A stretch of DNA of 64,000 nucleotides from Phymorhynchus buccinoides (taxonomy: Eukaryota; Mollusca; Gastropoda; Neogastropoda; Raphitomidae). The stretch lies in contig CM065684.1 in NCBI GenBank assembly GCA_017654935.2, positions 55,485,281 to 55,549,280 on the forward strand, read 5' to 3'. Both the position numbers and the translations under genes were made by a program. The notes under the pieces are model-generated. The model was not told the DNA's origin. It saw only the letters and a list, made by a program, of their open reading frames with translations, and made no database searches. Shown here one piece after another: positions 54,201 through 64,000 of the stretch (the first letter of the stretch is position 1; each line of letters begins with the position of its first letter).

Positions 54201-57200
54201 ATTGCTTTTGTTCTTTTCTGTTACAAATTATCGTTCTTGACCGGGTTGACAGGCCTAAATGTGAATATAGCCAATAATTTTCCCTTCTGCCAGTTCTGGG
54301 TCAAACTGAAAATGTGGGCCAAGCCAGGAGTAGGAGTAGTCCCTGACCATTTATTCGTCCAATACAATGGAAATGTGTATGTGGTGGGACGTAAAAAGTT
54401 AAACCGTAACATCGGCGTAAGTAATAAAAGATCACAGTTCCAATATTAAAATATCAGATTCACTTAAAACTCAAGCACATGTATGCAGACAGCAAGCACC
54501 CCAGCTACCCCCTCTCTCTCTCTCTCTCCACCATACCTCCTCACACAAACAGAGACAAACAAACAGGCAAAGATTGGGAGAGAGTGAGAAAGATCGAAAA
54601 AAAGAGAAAGAGGGGGAAGGGAGGGAGAGAAAGACTTTGAAAGAGAGAAAAAAGAAGGAAAACAAAAAACCTAGAGAGAGAAAGTGGGGGAGGGAGAGAA
54701 AGAGAGGGAGCGAGAACGACTACTAGTACTTAGTAAGTTAGACTTAGAGAGAGAGAGAGAGAACATAAACATACATAATAAGGCATTAATGATAATAATA
54801 ATTACGTAAAAATGTAAACATGCACACAAGACATGACCTCGCACAGATGCACCTACACACCCGCGTGCACACACTCACACATGTGTACGCACATTTAAAT
54901 TACACCAGTTAATACATTTCTTAAATAACGTTTCAACGCTAATGCTTAATCCTCTTGTGCCTGACGCTCTGTGCTCTCAATCACCTCTGAAATCCTAACC
55001 CAAGGGACGTCACTCCGTACAAAAGGCGGGGTAGCGTCAGAAAAATAATAAAATAAAATATACCCTACCACTGTACCAGATTTTGTGTGTTTTTTTGTTT
55101 TGAATGTGTTGCCGAGATGTCTGTCTGAGTTGCAAAAGGAATTCCAAGATGTTATGGGGATGCATGGCTCCACAAAAAAAATCAAAATGCCAAAGTGTAT
55201 TCGCAAACTGCATTCACTAGTCATTCACTGCCTACTTTTGCAGACTGTTGAAGCCTAAGACGACTGAAATGGAAATGTAGATCAAAACCATTCACTTACC
55301 CTTTCACTTCACGATCTTATAATTCCTATCTTTCACAAAAAAGGGAATTTTCATCGCTGTCATCAGTCAGTGGATGCAATAACGACTCATCATCCATGAT
55401 GTAAAAGTCGGGAAAATGCCGATGTCAGTAAGTAACACGACTTCAAAAATTCGCATCGATCGAACAAACTCAAGCTCGCTGCCGAAATAGGTCAGAATAC
55501 ACTCCTTACTCATCACTTCGCGATCTCATAAAAATAGGACTTTCACAAAAATAGGACTATTCATCGCTTTACTCAGTCAATGGACGCCATAACTGTTCAT
55601 CATCCATATTGGAAATATCGCGAAAATGCCGAAGTCGGTCACTAATTTTGAAAAATTCATATCTTTCAAACCAATCGGCCTAGAAGCCATTGCAAGCAAC
55701 AGGACGGAAGTGTAATCTATAGCGAAAGCGAGGCTGAAGCGCTCACGTGATTGCCATGTGATAGAAACAAAATGGAAGCGCCCAAACCGGCCACGTGGAA
55801 TCCGTACGTTCCCGAACGTTCTAGATGTTTCCGATCCGATTTTTTTTTTAACGTTCATGACCGTTCACCGCACAAGAGAGTTGAGCAAGAATTTAAGACA
55901 TTTAAAATGAAGTGTCGAGAATGCTGACGTAAGTGACAAGAATCCTGGTGGTGTGTTTATCTAACATCATCTGTCGAGTATATCGTCGCTGTCCGACGTT
56001 AACTCAGACCTGCCTACCCATACGATTTTTCCGTATTTTGTACAAGATTTTGAGCCCCAGTACTGCAGTATGGTAAATGGAAAATTAATACGGCAAAAAT
56101 TTGAACTTAAGCTAGTTAAGGTCTTCTAAGATCTATCAAAATCGAGTGTTTTTCGTCATTTCGCATGGCGGTTTAACGTTCTGTAATGTTCCGTTTTTGG
56201 TTTCCTTATACGGAATTTTGAGAAAAAGTACGGAATTTTATTTCGTGGAGTACCTAAAAAATAAATTGGCGGTAGGCAGGTCTGTTAACTGTATCGTAAA
56301 ATCAGTGATTTTACAGAAGCATAACAAAAACATGTCATCTGCTACAGTGTCATTCCCTATTTGATATACGCTTGATGCTTCAGTCTTCTTCTTTACCGAT
56401 GAGTAAACATGTGACAATAAAAGTTACATAACACCTAAAGTTTTTGTGATAATTCAGTTACACGCTTCGCGCCAGAGTTGTTAAACAATGGGAGATCGAC
56501 AGCTGCAATCTCTGTACCGGCAGCTACACGGTTAGCGTGTCAAGACTAGGATTTCCAGTGAACGCGTGTAGATCATGTGTCAAATTTGAACATTTCCATT
56601 GGTCGCAGACACAAGATATTTATAAAATTAGAAGACCTGTGTGAGAAGGGGTTTCACTTTCACTGAGTTTCAGTGGGAAATTTATTTTTGTCAAATTTTG
56701 CAGATCTATGCACGGTTAGCGCCGGACAGCGACGATATAAATTGTTTGTACTGCCCTTCCTTCCGTATGAATGACCACAGTCACAATTGACTATCTTGTC
56801 ATTTAAAACAGGAGGATCTGCAGAAGAAACACCTTGCTAGTTAGGGAAAAAGGAAAAACAATCAGGATGTGTTATGTGACCCAGCCAGTCAGGGCCTATG
56901 TTGCATAATTATGAAAATCTTCGTAAAGATGCTGTATATGATTATGACCTGATTTACCTGATTAGTTGAATGTTTTTCCCCTTGGAACATTTTATATTTT
57001 TCTTGATTTTGTTGTAATGTAAGAAAAATATCCAACTGAAATTAAAACAAGTTGTGGCTTATGTGTAAAAAAGATAATTGAAATTTAATATAGATCTTCC
57101 TTTTTGTGTTTAGGTCCAGATGAAGCGGGGGATGCTGAGGAAGAAGTGGGCGAGGAAGGGGAAGGAGGAGGGGGAGGGGAAGGAGGAGAGGAAGAGGAAG

Positions 57201-57566
57201 CGGAGGAGGCAGTAGAAGCAGAGGAGGAAGGAGAGGGTGGGGAGGAGGAGGGTGGTGGAATTGGCGATGGTGGCGATGCTGGGGAGGATGCTGACGTAAG
57301 TGACCAGAAACGAGATGGTGTGTCTGAGAAAGATGTTAATGACACACAGACACAGACACACACACACACACAGACACACACACACACACACTCACACTCA
57401 CACATACACACGTATGGAGACACACACGCAGACACACACACACACACATGTATGCACGCATAGACACTCACACAGACACATACACACATACATGCATAGA
57501 CAGACACACACAGACACACACACACACAGACACACACACACACACACACACTCTCTCTCTCACCCA

Positions 57567-57604
<38 letters not shown>

Positions 57605-60600
57605 ATTGCAATTTGCATAGTCAAGGCATTCCACTAACGACTAAGTAGTCTTTTTTATCAAATGTCCATTGTTCATTTTTTGTTGGCAAACTTTTAATTT
57701 TAAGCCCATTATTATTATTAATCATAATGATTATCTTTTCAAATAAGTTAAAATGAAAAATATGAGCAGTGATGAGCCCCGGATTGTGATTAAAATTTAA
57801 ATTAACACCGTCTTGAGTTCAAGTTGAATCGATTTTGTTTTCAATTCAGACCTGGTTAGTCTACACATTTTGAGTAGCCCTCTATGAGTCTATGCAATGA
57901 GGCGTTATACTAAAAATTATCTGCCCCTGTCTCGTGCACTGAGATGCGAATGCCACCTACTTAAGATTATCGCTCTTGCCTGTCAGGAACTAGTAGTTTA
58001 TAGCCACACAAAAATTATCTGTCCCTGACTTGTCACTAGGTGGCATGGGCAGTTTGGGCCTAAAAGTATCGCCCTGTAACCTCATCTAATCTGTTACTCT
58101 CTTTTTATTTCTGCCTTACTGGCCCATTCTCCTGTTTGTGTTTTAGAAACTCTTCGAAAGAGTTTCTCCAGCTGAAGACAGACATGCTTGGCTTAGGTAT
58201 GTTTTAGTTTGGCGCATGATGGCAGCATGACACATCTGCGCTCATACAACATGAAACTGAGCGATTGACGAAGAAGAACTGTCAGCCTTCTTGATAATAC
58301 CTTCTGGCTTTTTACTGGGTGAATGATGATACAGGAAAATAATCAGTCTGGTTGAGCTGGCAACATCTGTGTCTATGACTGGGCACCAGTTATCATAGCC
58401 GCCATCTTGGGATAAATGTTAACTAGTGAACTAATTGGATGCGACGCAATCTTTATCCTAAGATGGCGTCTGGACCCCTCTTACTACTTTTTTTCTGATA
58501 TCCAGCCATACATATTCTGTCCACAGTACCAGGTAGTGGAGGCAGAAGAGGAAGAAGAAGAGGAGGTAGAAGGCGCTGCAGGGGAGGAGGAGGAAGGAGA
58601 AGTGGAAGGAGAAGGAGCAGAGGAGGCGGGAGGGGAAGAGGAGAAGGGAGAGGAGGCGGAGGAGATGGAAGGGGAGGGTGGAGTGGAGGGGGAGGAGGAG
58701 GCAGCCGCCGGTGGGGAGGAGAATGGAGGGGAAGGGGAGGAAGATGTCGAGATGCCGGAGGAGTTGGGGGAAGAGTTCAAGACCATCGACGAGACCTACC
58801 AGGATGACGACCATCATGGTGAGTGGACAACGCTGCAAAACTGGCCTGAGTATTGAACCAGTCCCCCCCCATAAGGATGATGGGGATCTTTCGTCTTTCC
58901 ACCTTCTGTAAGTTCTGTGCTTGCGTTGTAACTGTCACTTCCTCTAACGATCACTCTCTTTGACTCAGCCTTTTCCCTTTGCTTATTGCCATCTACTATC
59001 TTTCTGTTCTGCCTTACTGGTCCATTCTCCTGCCTTGCTTTAGAAACGCTTTCAAAGATTTTCTCCAGCTGAATACGGACATGCTGGACCTAGCTATTTC
59101 TTAGTTAGACACATAACGGCAGTATGATGCATCTGCGCTCATATGACTGACAGGATTAACTGAGTGGTCGACGAAGAAGAAGAACAATGAACCAGTGTTA
59201 GTTTTTGTACACTCAACTCAGCTCAACTCAAACTCTATTATCTCTTAGAGAGAAATTAAGTGTGGTGATGTTTGCGATTGACACAGTTAAAACAAGACAC
59301 ATTATAATATACATTGAAAACAAGATGTACTTCTAAAACATAAATGACAATACCATTAAATCAAAACACACATGATAATTATCACTTGAGAACAAAACAG
59401 CAGTGCTTAAACAGTCATATATTATCATATTTACAAGTTAACATATCCACATAATTCATATAAAAAATGGATAAGCCTACATGTGCACCTAGGCCTACGT
59501 GTGCACCAAGTTACACCTAAATGGAAAACAGGTGAAAGTTCGATAGATATATATGAAGAACATGTGGAATCTTGTTAATTTTATTGCTACTAGTGCTATG
59601 CTAGTATTTTTTATTAAGCTAGAATTTGTTTTTCCTTTTTAAATTCAACCATTCAGAGTAAAAGAAATGAAATGATATATATATTTTTGGTACCATATAT
59701 CACAACCAGCTATCTGTTGTAGGGATCAGGGTCGCAATTTGCAATCACGGACCGCTGCTGTCAGTAGATCATCATCAGATCTGTGCTAATTTTTATGCCA
59801 TAAACCACTTCATTCTTCATATAATTTGTCATGGGTTTTCTATTTTCTTTGATTTTGAAATATTTCAGTTGTTTGCTTTATGTGTGTGTGTTAGTTTTCT
59901 TTACATATTTTTGCTTTACACAAAATTTGATTTATCACGAAAGGAAATCAACAGTTATGATAATTTTCCTTTGTGTGTGTGTGCATTTCAGACAGAAGAC
60001 GTAGAAAACGTAGCCGATCCCGCTCACGTGATAGATACAGAGGGCGTCGCTCTCATTCCAGAGAGAGAAGGTACGACCAGCAGCAACATGTGTCGACTAA
60101 ACTGATTTTCATTTTATTCTGCTTTTACTGTTCAGTGAGATGCAATAAGAGGAAGAAAATAATCAAATCATGCGTTAAAGACTTCCTTGGTACATTGTGT
60201 ATGTTTAACCCTTTTGCCACCGGTGTCAGATTTTTGCACAACACTCATTTAGCACCCTTGTCACTGCAAGGCATGAAGTTAGGATCTGTTATCCAGTGTC
60301 CTTATGTTGTTCATTTTAGGAGATAAGGTAAGGCCTTGTTTGATACATGTCATATGGGTATTCACAATATTCCAGACACCAACTTTTCTTTACCCAGAAA
60401 ACTGACAGAAAGTTTTGGCAGCCACACAAGGGGTTAAAGCCTTTTTGTCCTCAAACTTGTGTTTTAATGTTTTTTTGTTTGTATATGAATGTGAATTTCT
60501 GAAAGTATTATAGAACTGTTAAAAGAAAATAGATCATACAGATTTTAGCCCACCACTTTTGTGGAGTGGTCGGGTATTGTGATCGCTCAGTGTCTCTTTG

Positions 60601-63218
60601 TGTGTGTGTGTGTGTGCAAAGGTGTTTTAACTGCTAGTAGAATCACTATGGTGTTATATTATAACCTAATGTAAAGAAGCTTCTTTGGCTTATCCAGTAA
60701 TTATATCGGCAGTTGGTTTCTTGCGCTACTCAGCAAATCCTTGTATGACAGACTGTTAACTATGCAAATGTGTACCACATTTTTTGTTAACCATAATGCG
60801 CATTTTATTATAAGTGCACCTTTCAAATTTTACACAAAATTCAGATTTTGTTCCTATATTTTCTTACTATTTTATTAGTCACATTATAAGGCGCAGGGGT
60901 CTCAGTCTGGAGGAAAAAAATGTCGCCTCAAAAAAAATGTCGCCTCATAATAGGCTCCTTCGACGTACAGATCCAGATGGTAGATTTTATGCACAGCTGT
61001 ATTAGGTGTTGTGTTGTGTTGTTTGTTCAGACGCAGCCCACCTGCACGTAAAGTGGAGATGGACGACTGCACCTGGGAGTCTGGGACCACTTTCCAGCTG
61101 GACAGATGTGAGTCGACTTTGGTCAATTATTATAGATAAAGGGATTTTGTGTCCACTTCCCTATTAACCCCTTGATTGCCACCAATGTATCACGTACTGA
61201 CCTGATGACATCACTGATGATGTCATCGAATGAAGAGGAATAACCCTGATATGCTTTTGCTCTAACACAATCAAGAGAAGTATATCCCCAGACCATTTTG
61301 CCTGTTTGGCTCTATCAGTTGTCTTTTTCATGGCATGATTTGCCCAATGATTTTGTCTCTGGCAGTCAAGGGGTTAAGACCCCTCCCTATTAACCCCTTC
61401 CCTGCTATGGGATATGTGATGTCATTGATTATGTCATAACTTTTTATGTCATAGCCCTGGAATGATTGTTTTTGGCTTAGACGAGTCAGGAAAGATATTA
61501 TATCTCAGACCATTTTCTCAGATTGAGTCAACGGGTCTCTTAAATTTTATAATGAGAAAATCGATAATTTCTCAGTTTTCCTCTGGCAGTGAAGGGGTTA
61601 AGACCTTTGTTCGGATGATTTGTCAAGGTCTTAATAGGGAGGTGGACACTCGGGTCGTCCAGATATGAAGGGGGGGAAAATATGCACATTTCTTTTTGGG
61701 CACATCTTAGAGGGAATCTTAATAAGGAAGGTCGCATAAGGAGGTTCCTCTGAAATGCAATCAATTTGGTTAATAAAATTTGAAAAATTAAATGAGAAAA
61801 ATATATAAAAGTAGGAATAACAGATGACTATAGATGCCTAATCCAGGCATTTGCACGAACATGCACTGAAGCGCACAGATGTGCATGATTTTAAATGTTA
61901 TCTCTACTGAATTAAAAATCTGTTGAAGGAAAAATGAAGGGGAAACAATGCCTTGGTATACCTCTGGTATGCGAGGATCTGTGGGAAGATAGGGTCTCTA
62001 TCTACAAGCCCTCTAGCGCTGTATGGCTTGGTCCTCTCCTCTTCTTCCCCCCTCCCCCTCCCTGCGCTAGTGGTGTGCAGTTCATGCGCGCCATGCCCAC
62101 TCCATACCTGCCAACCCTCCCGGTAAATCCGGGAGCTTCCCGGATTTTGTCACCTCCCGGAATTCACGTGAAACTCCCGAAATTTTCAGCTTAGATGACC
62201 TCAGAAACAAGTTATTAAACCCGAAAACCGAAACTGGGTTTCAGGAAGCTTCGCGGAGCAGAGTTCATACTGCGCATGTCGGAAGCGGGGGCTACTTCCT
62301 TCTGCAATCCTTTGTTTGGCGGTCTTTAGGCCTGTCTGACGCCGCCATTGAAGTAACCTCGCCACGATGCCGAAGGCAAAGGAGAAGACAAAGAAATGGA
62401 AGACCGTCTTTTCAGACGAATACAAAACATTTGACCAAAAAAAGGTTTCTCAACTTCAGGGGGCTGTGCCCCCTGAGCCCCGCTCTGGCCCCCCTCCAGG
62501 ATTTTGTTTGGGAAAAGTGGGCAGCTATGCCACTCTTTAGCCTAGGCCAGGTGACGTTCAAATTTATTTTAACTCTTATGTCCCTATAAATATTTACCAA
62601 GCCCGACTCTTGTCCCTGTAAGGATTTGGCAGAAAGGAGCTGAAATGGGTATGCTTATTAAAAAATATTATTGTAATAATATTTGTGAATAAAAGTTTAT
62701 GAAACTTTGTAATAGTGTTGTTATGATATTGTTTTCTGCATTGACGATGTTATTTTAGCCAATCTGATGTGTGTTTATTTTGATTGATTATTACGAAATA
62801 TCAATAATAAAGGTATGTTCAATAAAGATGTAAAAAAAACCGTGTTGTGTGTTTGTTATTGAAACATTGCAAATTGAGTCACTAGAACGATCAAAGAGAC
62901 ACTGCAAGCACAAAATAAACTTATCCCTTGGCTTTTTGTAGCATTCCGATGATGTAATCAAAAGGTGAATTTTTGTTTTAAAGTGTTGCACCCATGCTTT
63001 AAGTGTTAATCGATGTTTTAGTTCTGGTGGTCAATGAGCTGTTCCTGAAAATGTGATGAATTGTGTTTGTGCGTGCAGACAACAACGATCTTAACCTGCG
63101 GGTGCAGGAGTCGGGGCTGAAGGCCCACCCTCTCACCGTGGAGGGCTTCGCCTTCATGTGGGCCGGGGCACGCGCCATGTTCGGGGTCAAGGCCGGCAAG
63201 GTCGCCTACGAGGTCAAG
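50517..63218 (+). CDS. HNRNPU: HNRNPU-type nuclear RNA/DNA-binding protein (SAP + SPRY), 3' partial, 6 exons seen
   Basis: Family role: scaffold-attachment factor A, a nuclear protein that binds DNA through SAP and RNA through its C-terminal RGG part, with roles in chromatin organisation and RNA processing. Exons: 50517-50649, 57114-57295, 58527-58818, 59992-60070, 61031-61107, 63079-63218; 903 nt in frame, 301 residues so far. Order: SAP domain at 8-42 ([20 protein letters not shown]), two Glu/Gly-rich acidic exons (46-192), an RS/Arg-rich stretch (about 203-229), then the start of SPRY with [12 protein letters not shown] and [19 protein letters not shown], close to human FAFLWAGGRASYGVSKGKV. 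The rest of SPRY, the P-loop domain and the RGG tail would lie right of the window. HNRNPUL1/2 are the alternatives; the SPRY start fits HNRNPU best. Confidence 0.93.
51238..51267. repeat. Poly-C tract
   Basis: About 30 C in HNRNPU intron 1. Confidence 0.9.
52040..52510 (-). pseudogene. LINE ORF2 C-terminal remnant
   Basis: The minus strand reads [59 protein letters not shown] with one stop, typical of CR1-like C-termini. It ends in a short (AGTAT)n run. Confidence 0.78.
53922..54090 (+). mobile_element. P-element-type remnant with THAP start
   Basis: Inverted ends CGCCATCTTAGTCCTTA and TAAGGACTAAGATGGCG. An ATG at 53953 reads [16 protein letters not shown] then stop, which is how THAP domains of P-type transposases start. 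169-bp deletion derivative. Confidence 0.7.
54139..54272. repeat. Imperfect hairpin, ~47-bp arms
   Basis: TATTCACATTTAGGCC..CAACCCGGTCAAGAACGATA at 54141-54180 is repeated inverted at 54227-54264. Confidence 0.75.
55290..55660. repeat. Diverged ~200-bp tandem duplicate in HNRNPU intron 1
   Basis: Two units share CACTTC(A/G)CGATCT, ATCGC..TCAGTCA(G/A)TGGA and AAAATGCCGA. Confidence 0.65.
56005..56284. mobile_element. CAGACCTG-family MITE
   Basis: Ends CAGACCTGCCTACC and GGTAGGCAGGTCTG, flanked by TTAACT on both sides. 280 bp, no coding region. Confidence 0.87.
57114..57295 (+). CDS. HNRNPU: HNRNPU exon 2: acidic
   Basis: Opens [18 protein letters not shown] and continues as Glu/Gly repeats, ending AGEDAD at donor GTAAGT. 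The acceptor GTGTTTAG and phase 1-to-0 join are consistent. The human protein has a similar acidic stretch after SAP. Confidence 0.85.
57342..57600. repeat. (CA)n-rich microsatellite after HNRNPU exon 2
   Basis: Long CA, CAGA and CTCT tracts starting about 47 bp downstream of the donor. Confidence 0.95.
58527..58818 (+). CDS. HNRNPU: HNRNPU exon 3: acidic
   Basis: 97 codons of mainly Glu/Gly/Ala, ending [17 protein letters not shown] at donor ATG|GTGAGT. The acceptor is CCACAG at 58526; a second AG at 58532 would drop two codons in frame. Confidence 0.85.
58890..59185 (+). repeat. Interspersed repeat (family S)
   Basis: From CCACCTTCTGTAAGTTCTGT to GAAGAAGAAG, with TTACTGGTCCATTCTCCTGC inside. 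A shorter copy lies at 58090-58275. Confidence 0.68.
59992..60070 (+). CDS. HNRNPU: HNRNPU exon 4: RS-like basic exon
   Basis: Reads [20 protein letters not shown] then SHSRER. Acceptor GCATTTCAG, donor AAG|GTACGA. The phases 1-to-2 join both neighbours. An RS run at this place is not something I recall from human HNRNPU. Confidence 0.85.
60209..60433. mobile_element. piggyBac-type MITE, CCCTTTCACCGCC subfamily
   Basis: TTAA on both sides (60205-60208, 60434-60437); ends CCCTTTTGCCACC and CACACAAGGGG. Confidence 0.82.
60786..60960. mobile_element. Decayed copy of the TACCGTATTTTTCGGAC-type MITE
   Basis: Interior ACAAAATTCAGATTTTGTT and TTATAAGGCGCAGGGGTCTC as in 10690-10862 and 10940-11100; its ends are worn. 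Confidence 0.6.
61031..61107 (+). CDS. HNRNPU: HNRNPU exon 5: lead into SPRY
   Basis: Reads [20 protein letters not shown] then FQLDR; human has RAKSPQPPVEEED..TVVCLDTYNCDL at this place. Acceptor TTGTTCAG, donor GAT|GTGAGT. Confidence 0.9.
61168..61373. mobile_element. piggyBac-type MITE, CCCCTTCACTGCCA subfamily
   Basis: TTAA on both sides; ends CCCCTTGATTGCCA and TGGCAGTCAAGGGG. Confidence 0.85.
61394..61597. mobile_element. piggyBac-type MITE, CCCCTTCACTGCCA subfamily
   Basis: TTAA on both sides. Its interior matches 19526-19735 in inverted order (CTCAGTTTTCC, CTGGCAGTGAAGGGG). Confidence 0.87.
62100..62535 (+). mobile_element. Transposon deletion derivative with short ORF
   Basis: Left end ATACCTGCCAACCCTCCCG, right end GGGCAGCTATGCC (worn inverse). 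ATG at 62367 reads [20 protein letters not shown], like the N-terminus of a hAT-type protein, and soon stops. Confidence 0.55.
63079..63218 (+). CDS. HNRNPU: HNRNPU exon 6: SPRY domain, first part
   Basis: Reads [20 protein letters not shown], then [20 protein letters not shown] and ends EVK. GC-rich coding sequence; acceptor GCGTGCAG, donor AAG|GTCAGT. Confidence 0.94.
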
Positions 63219-63379
63219 GTCAGTGGCTAGTCTAGCACCATGGGAGTATACATTCGCCCATGACATCGCTCTACACTCCCACCAAATGCAAAGGCCTTCA
63301 CTTCCAAGTACTCCGCCATGTGTTTGTCTATTCTTAGAGCTTATGTCAGTGATTTTTCTGTTAACGCATGTTAGAGATG

Positions 63380-64000
63380 CAGACCTGTTTACCCTTACGA
63401 TTTTGCCGTAATTTTTACGGGGAAAAACCAAAAATACGGAAATTACGGTAAAAAAACAACATTACGGAAAAACAAAATTCTAAACATGAAAATCGCGAGT
63501 CGCGAAGTTTCGTCTGCTGTGGTTTTTGTCGAATGCGGTAAGAAGACATTTTCGGTTTCCGCGCGCATGCGTCTTTCACTTTGTTAAAGTCAATATGGCG
63601 GCTCCAGCAAAGAGACTCGCGCCGAAAGGCAATACCGGCTCTTCCAAAGCTCCAAAAGTTGGAAAACTTGTGCAAAAGTTTCGCGATGCGTACTTGAAAG
63701 TACCTGGAATCCAGCGATCAGTACTCGGTGACGAGTACGCCTGTTGTGTGTACTGTAGCAGGGACTTTTCCATCGCGCATTCGGGTCAGTATGACATTGA
63801 ATCGCACTGCGCATCGAAAAAGCACCAGATGTACGTTGCTTCAAAGAAAGACGCAGCAACTTCGCACAAGATGACGTCGTTTTTTAAAGCTGAGAAGAAG
63901 AACACTGAGAAGGAGGTTGATGACTTGGCCGTGGTTAGAGCTGAAGCAATGATGACGGAAACTCTAATGAAAATGAACGTTCCATTGACTGTGGCTGACG
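63380..64000 (+). mobile_element. CAGACCTG-family transposon, autonomous-like 5' part, cut by window end
   Basis: Starts CAGACCTGTTTACCCTTACG in the intron after HNRNPU exon 6. It is the only copy in the window with a long intact ORF (63595 onward). Confidence 0.82.
63595..64000 (+). CDS. Putative transposase N-terminus with BED/TTF-like zinc finger (3' partial)
   Basis: 135 codons open to the window end, starting MAAPAKRLAPKGN. The finger reads CCVYCSRDFSIAHSG then ESHCASKKH (Cys-x2-Cys ... His-x5-His), followed by MTSFF and a segment ending MNVPLTVAD. This resembles the start of hAT-like transposon proteins common in aquatic animals. The ATG follows GTCAATATGG, and a homologous start is found at 21498. 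No catalytic domain is visible in this window. Confidence 0.72.
   Translation, partial: MAAPAKRLAPKGNTGSSKAPKVGKLVQKFRDAYLKVPGIQRSVLGDEYACCVYCSRDFSIAHSGQYDIESHCASKKHQMYVASKKDAATSHKMTSFFKAEKKNTEKEVDDLAVVRAEAMMTETLMKMNVPLTVAD

Larger units (their letters stand above)
61149..61649. mobile_element. Small MITE carrying two nested piggyBac-type MITEs
   Basis: Outer ends GTGTCCACTTCCCTATTAA and TTAATAGGGAGGTGGACAC. TTAA-flanked elements of the CCCCTTCACTGCCA type sit inside at 61168-61373 and 61394-61597. Confidence 0.75.

Noticed and set aside
57085..57648. Ser/Pro-rich and Val/Cys-rich minus-strand ORFs
   Set aside because: Antisense of the acidic HNRNPU exon and of the CA microsatellite that follows.
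58458..58838. Leu-rich or Ser-rich minus-strand ORFs
   Set aside because: Antisense of the Glu/Gly-rich HNRNPU exon 3.

Overview
This is intron-rich animal nuclear DNA. Split-codon exons have GT..AG junctions, and introns and spacers are full of microsatellites, LINE remnants, SINEs and many families of short inverted-repeat DNA transposons. The protein sequences and the repeat types (tRNA-headed SINEs, AAT-tailed LINE ends, TTAA and TA MITEs) suggest a marine invertebrate, most likely a mollusc. The taxon is an inference.

Three protein genes are supported. (1) WDHD1/AND-1 (Ctf4/Mcl1 family, replisome scaffold) on the + strand at 904-29295: 19 exons, 838 codons, complete at the C-terminus. 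Its first exons, which carry most of the WD40 repeats, lie left of the window. (2) EFCAB2/DRC8 (EF-hand subunit of the axonemal nexin-dynein regulatory complex) on the - strand at 45326-34237: six exons, complete, 167 residues. It is tail-to-tail with WDHD1. (3) An HNRNPU-type gene on the + strand from 50517: six exons visible (SAP domain, two acidic exons, an RS-like exon, start of SPRY), running off the right edge. EFCAB2 and HNRNPU are head-to-head about 5.2 kb apart. As I recall it, these two genes are also divergent neighbours on human chromosome 1q44, which would make this an old microsynteny block.

The most unusual feature is repeated tandem duplication across exon-intron junctions. 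At least eight of the 25 exons have one or more extra partial copies beside them, each holding a splice site plus part of the exon, or part of the terminal coding exon. The extreme cases are 11 extra copies of the acceptor and first part of the WDHD1 HMG-box exon (25657-26831), six 131-bp copies of another WDHD1 acceptor (11771-12500), a 44-bp array in front of a third (20240-20880), and a satellite made from the last coding exon of EFCAB2 (31590-34236). Several copies are split by younger transposons.

Mobile elements make up much of the rest: remnants of non-LTR retrotransposons, one with a nearly full reverse transcriptase (50010-48340); elements with CAG..CTG ends and 5- or 6-bp target duplications, some carrying zinc-finger transposase N-termini; TTAA-flanked piggyBac-type MITEs; TA-flanked MITEs, including two 755-bp near-identical copies in opposite orientation inside WDHD1; a THAP-encoding P-type remnant; and a SINE whose head matches the 5' end of U2 snRNA. 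Left of WDHD1 exon 904-988 I see only intron with repeats. I found no CRISPR array, rRNA gene or functional tRNA gene.
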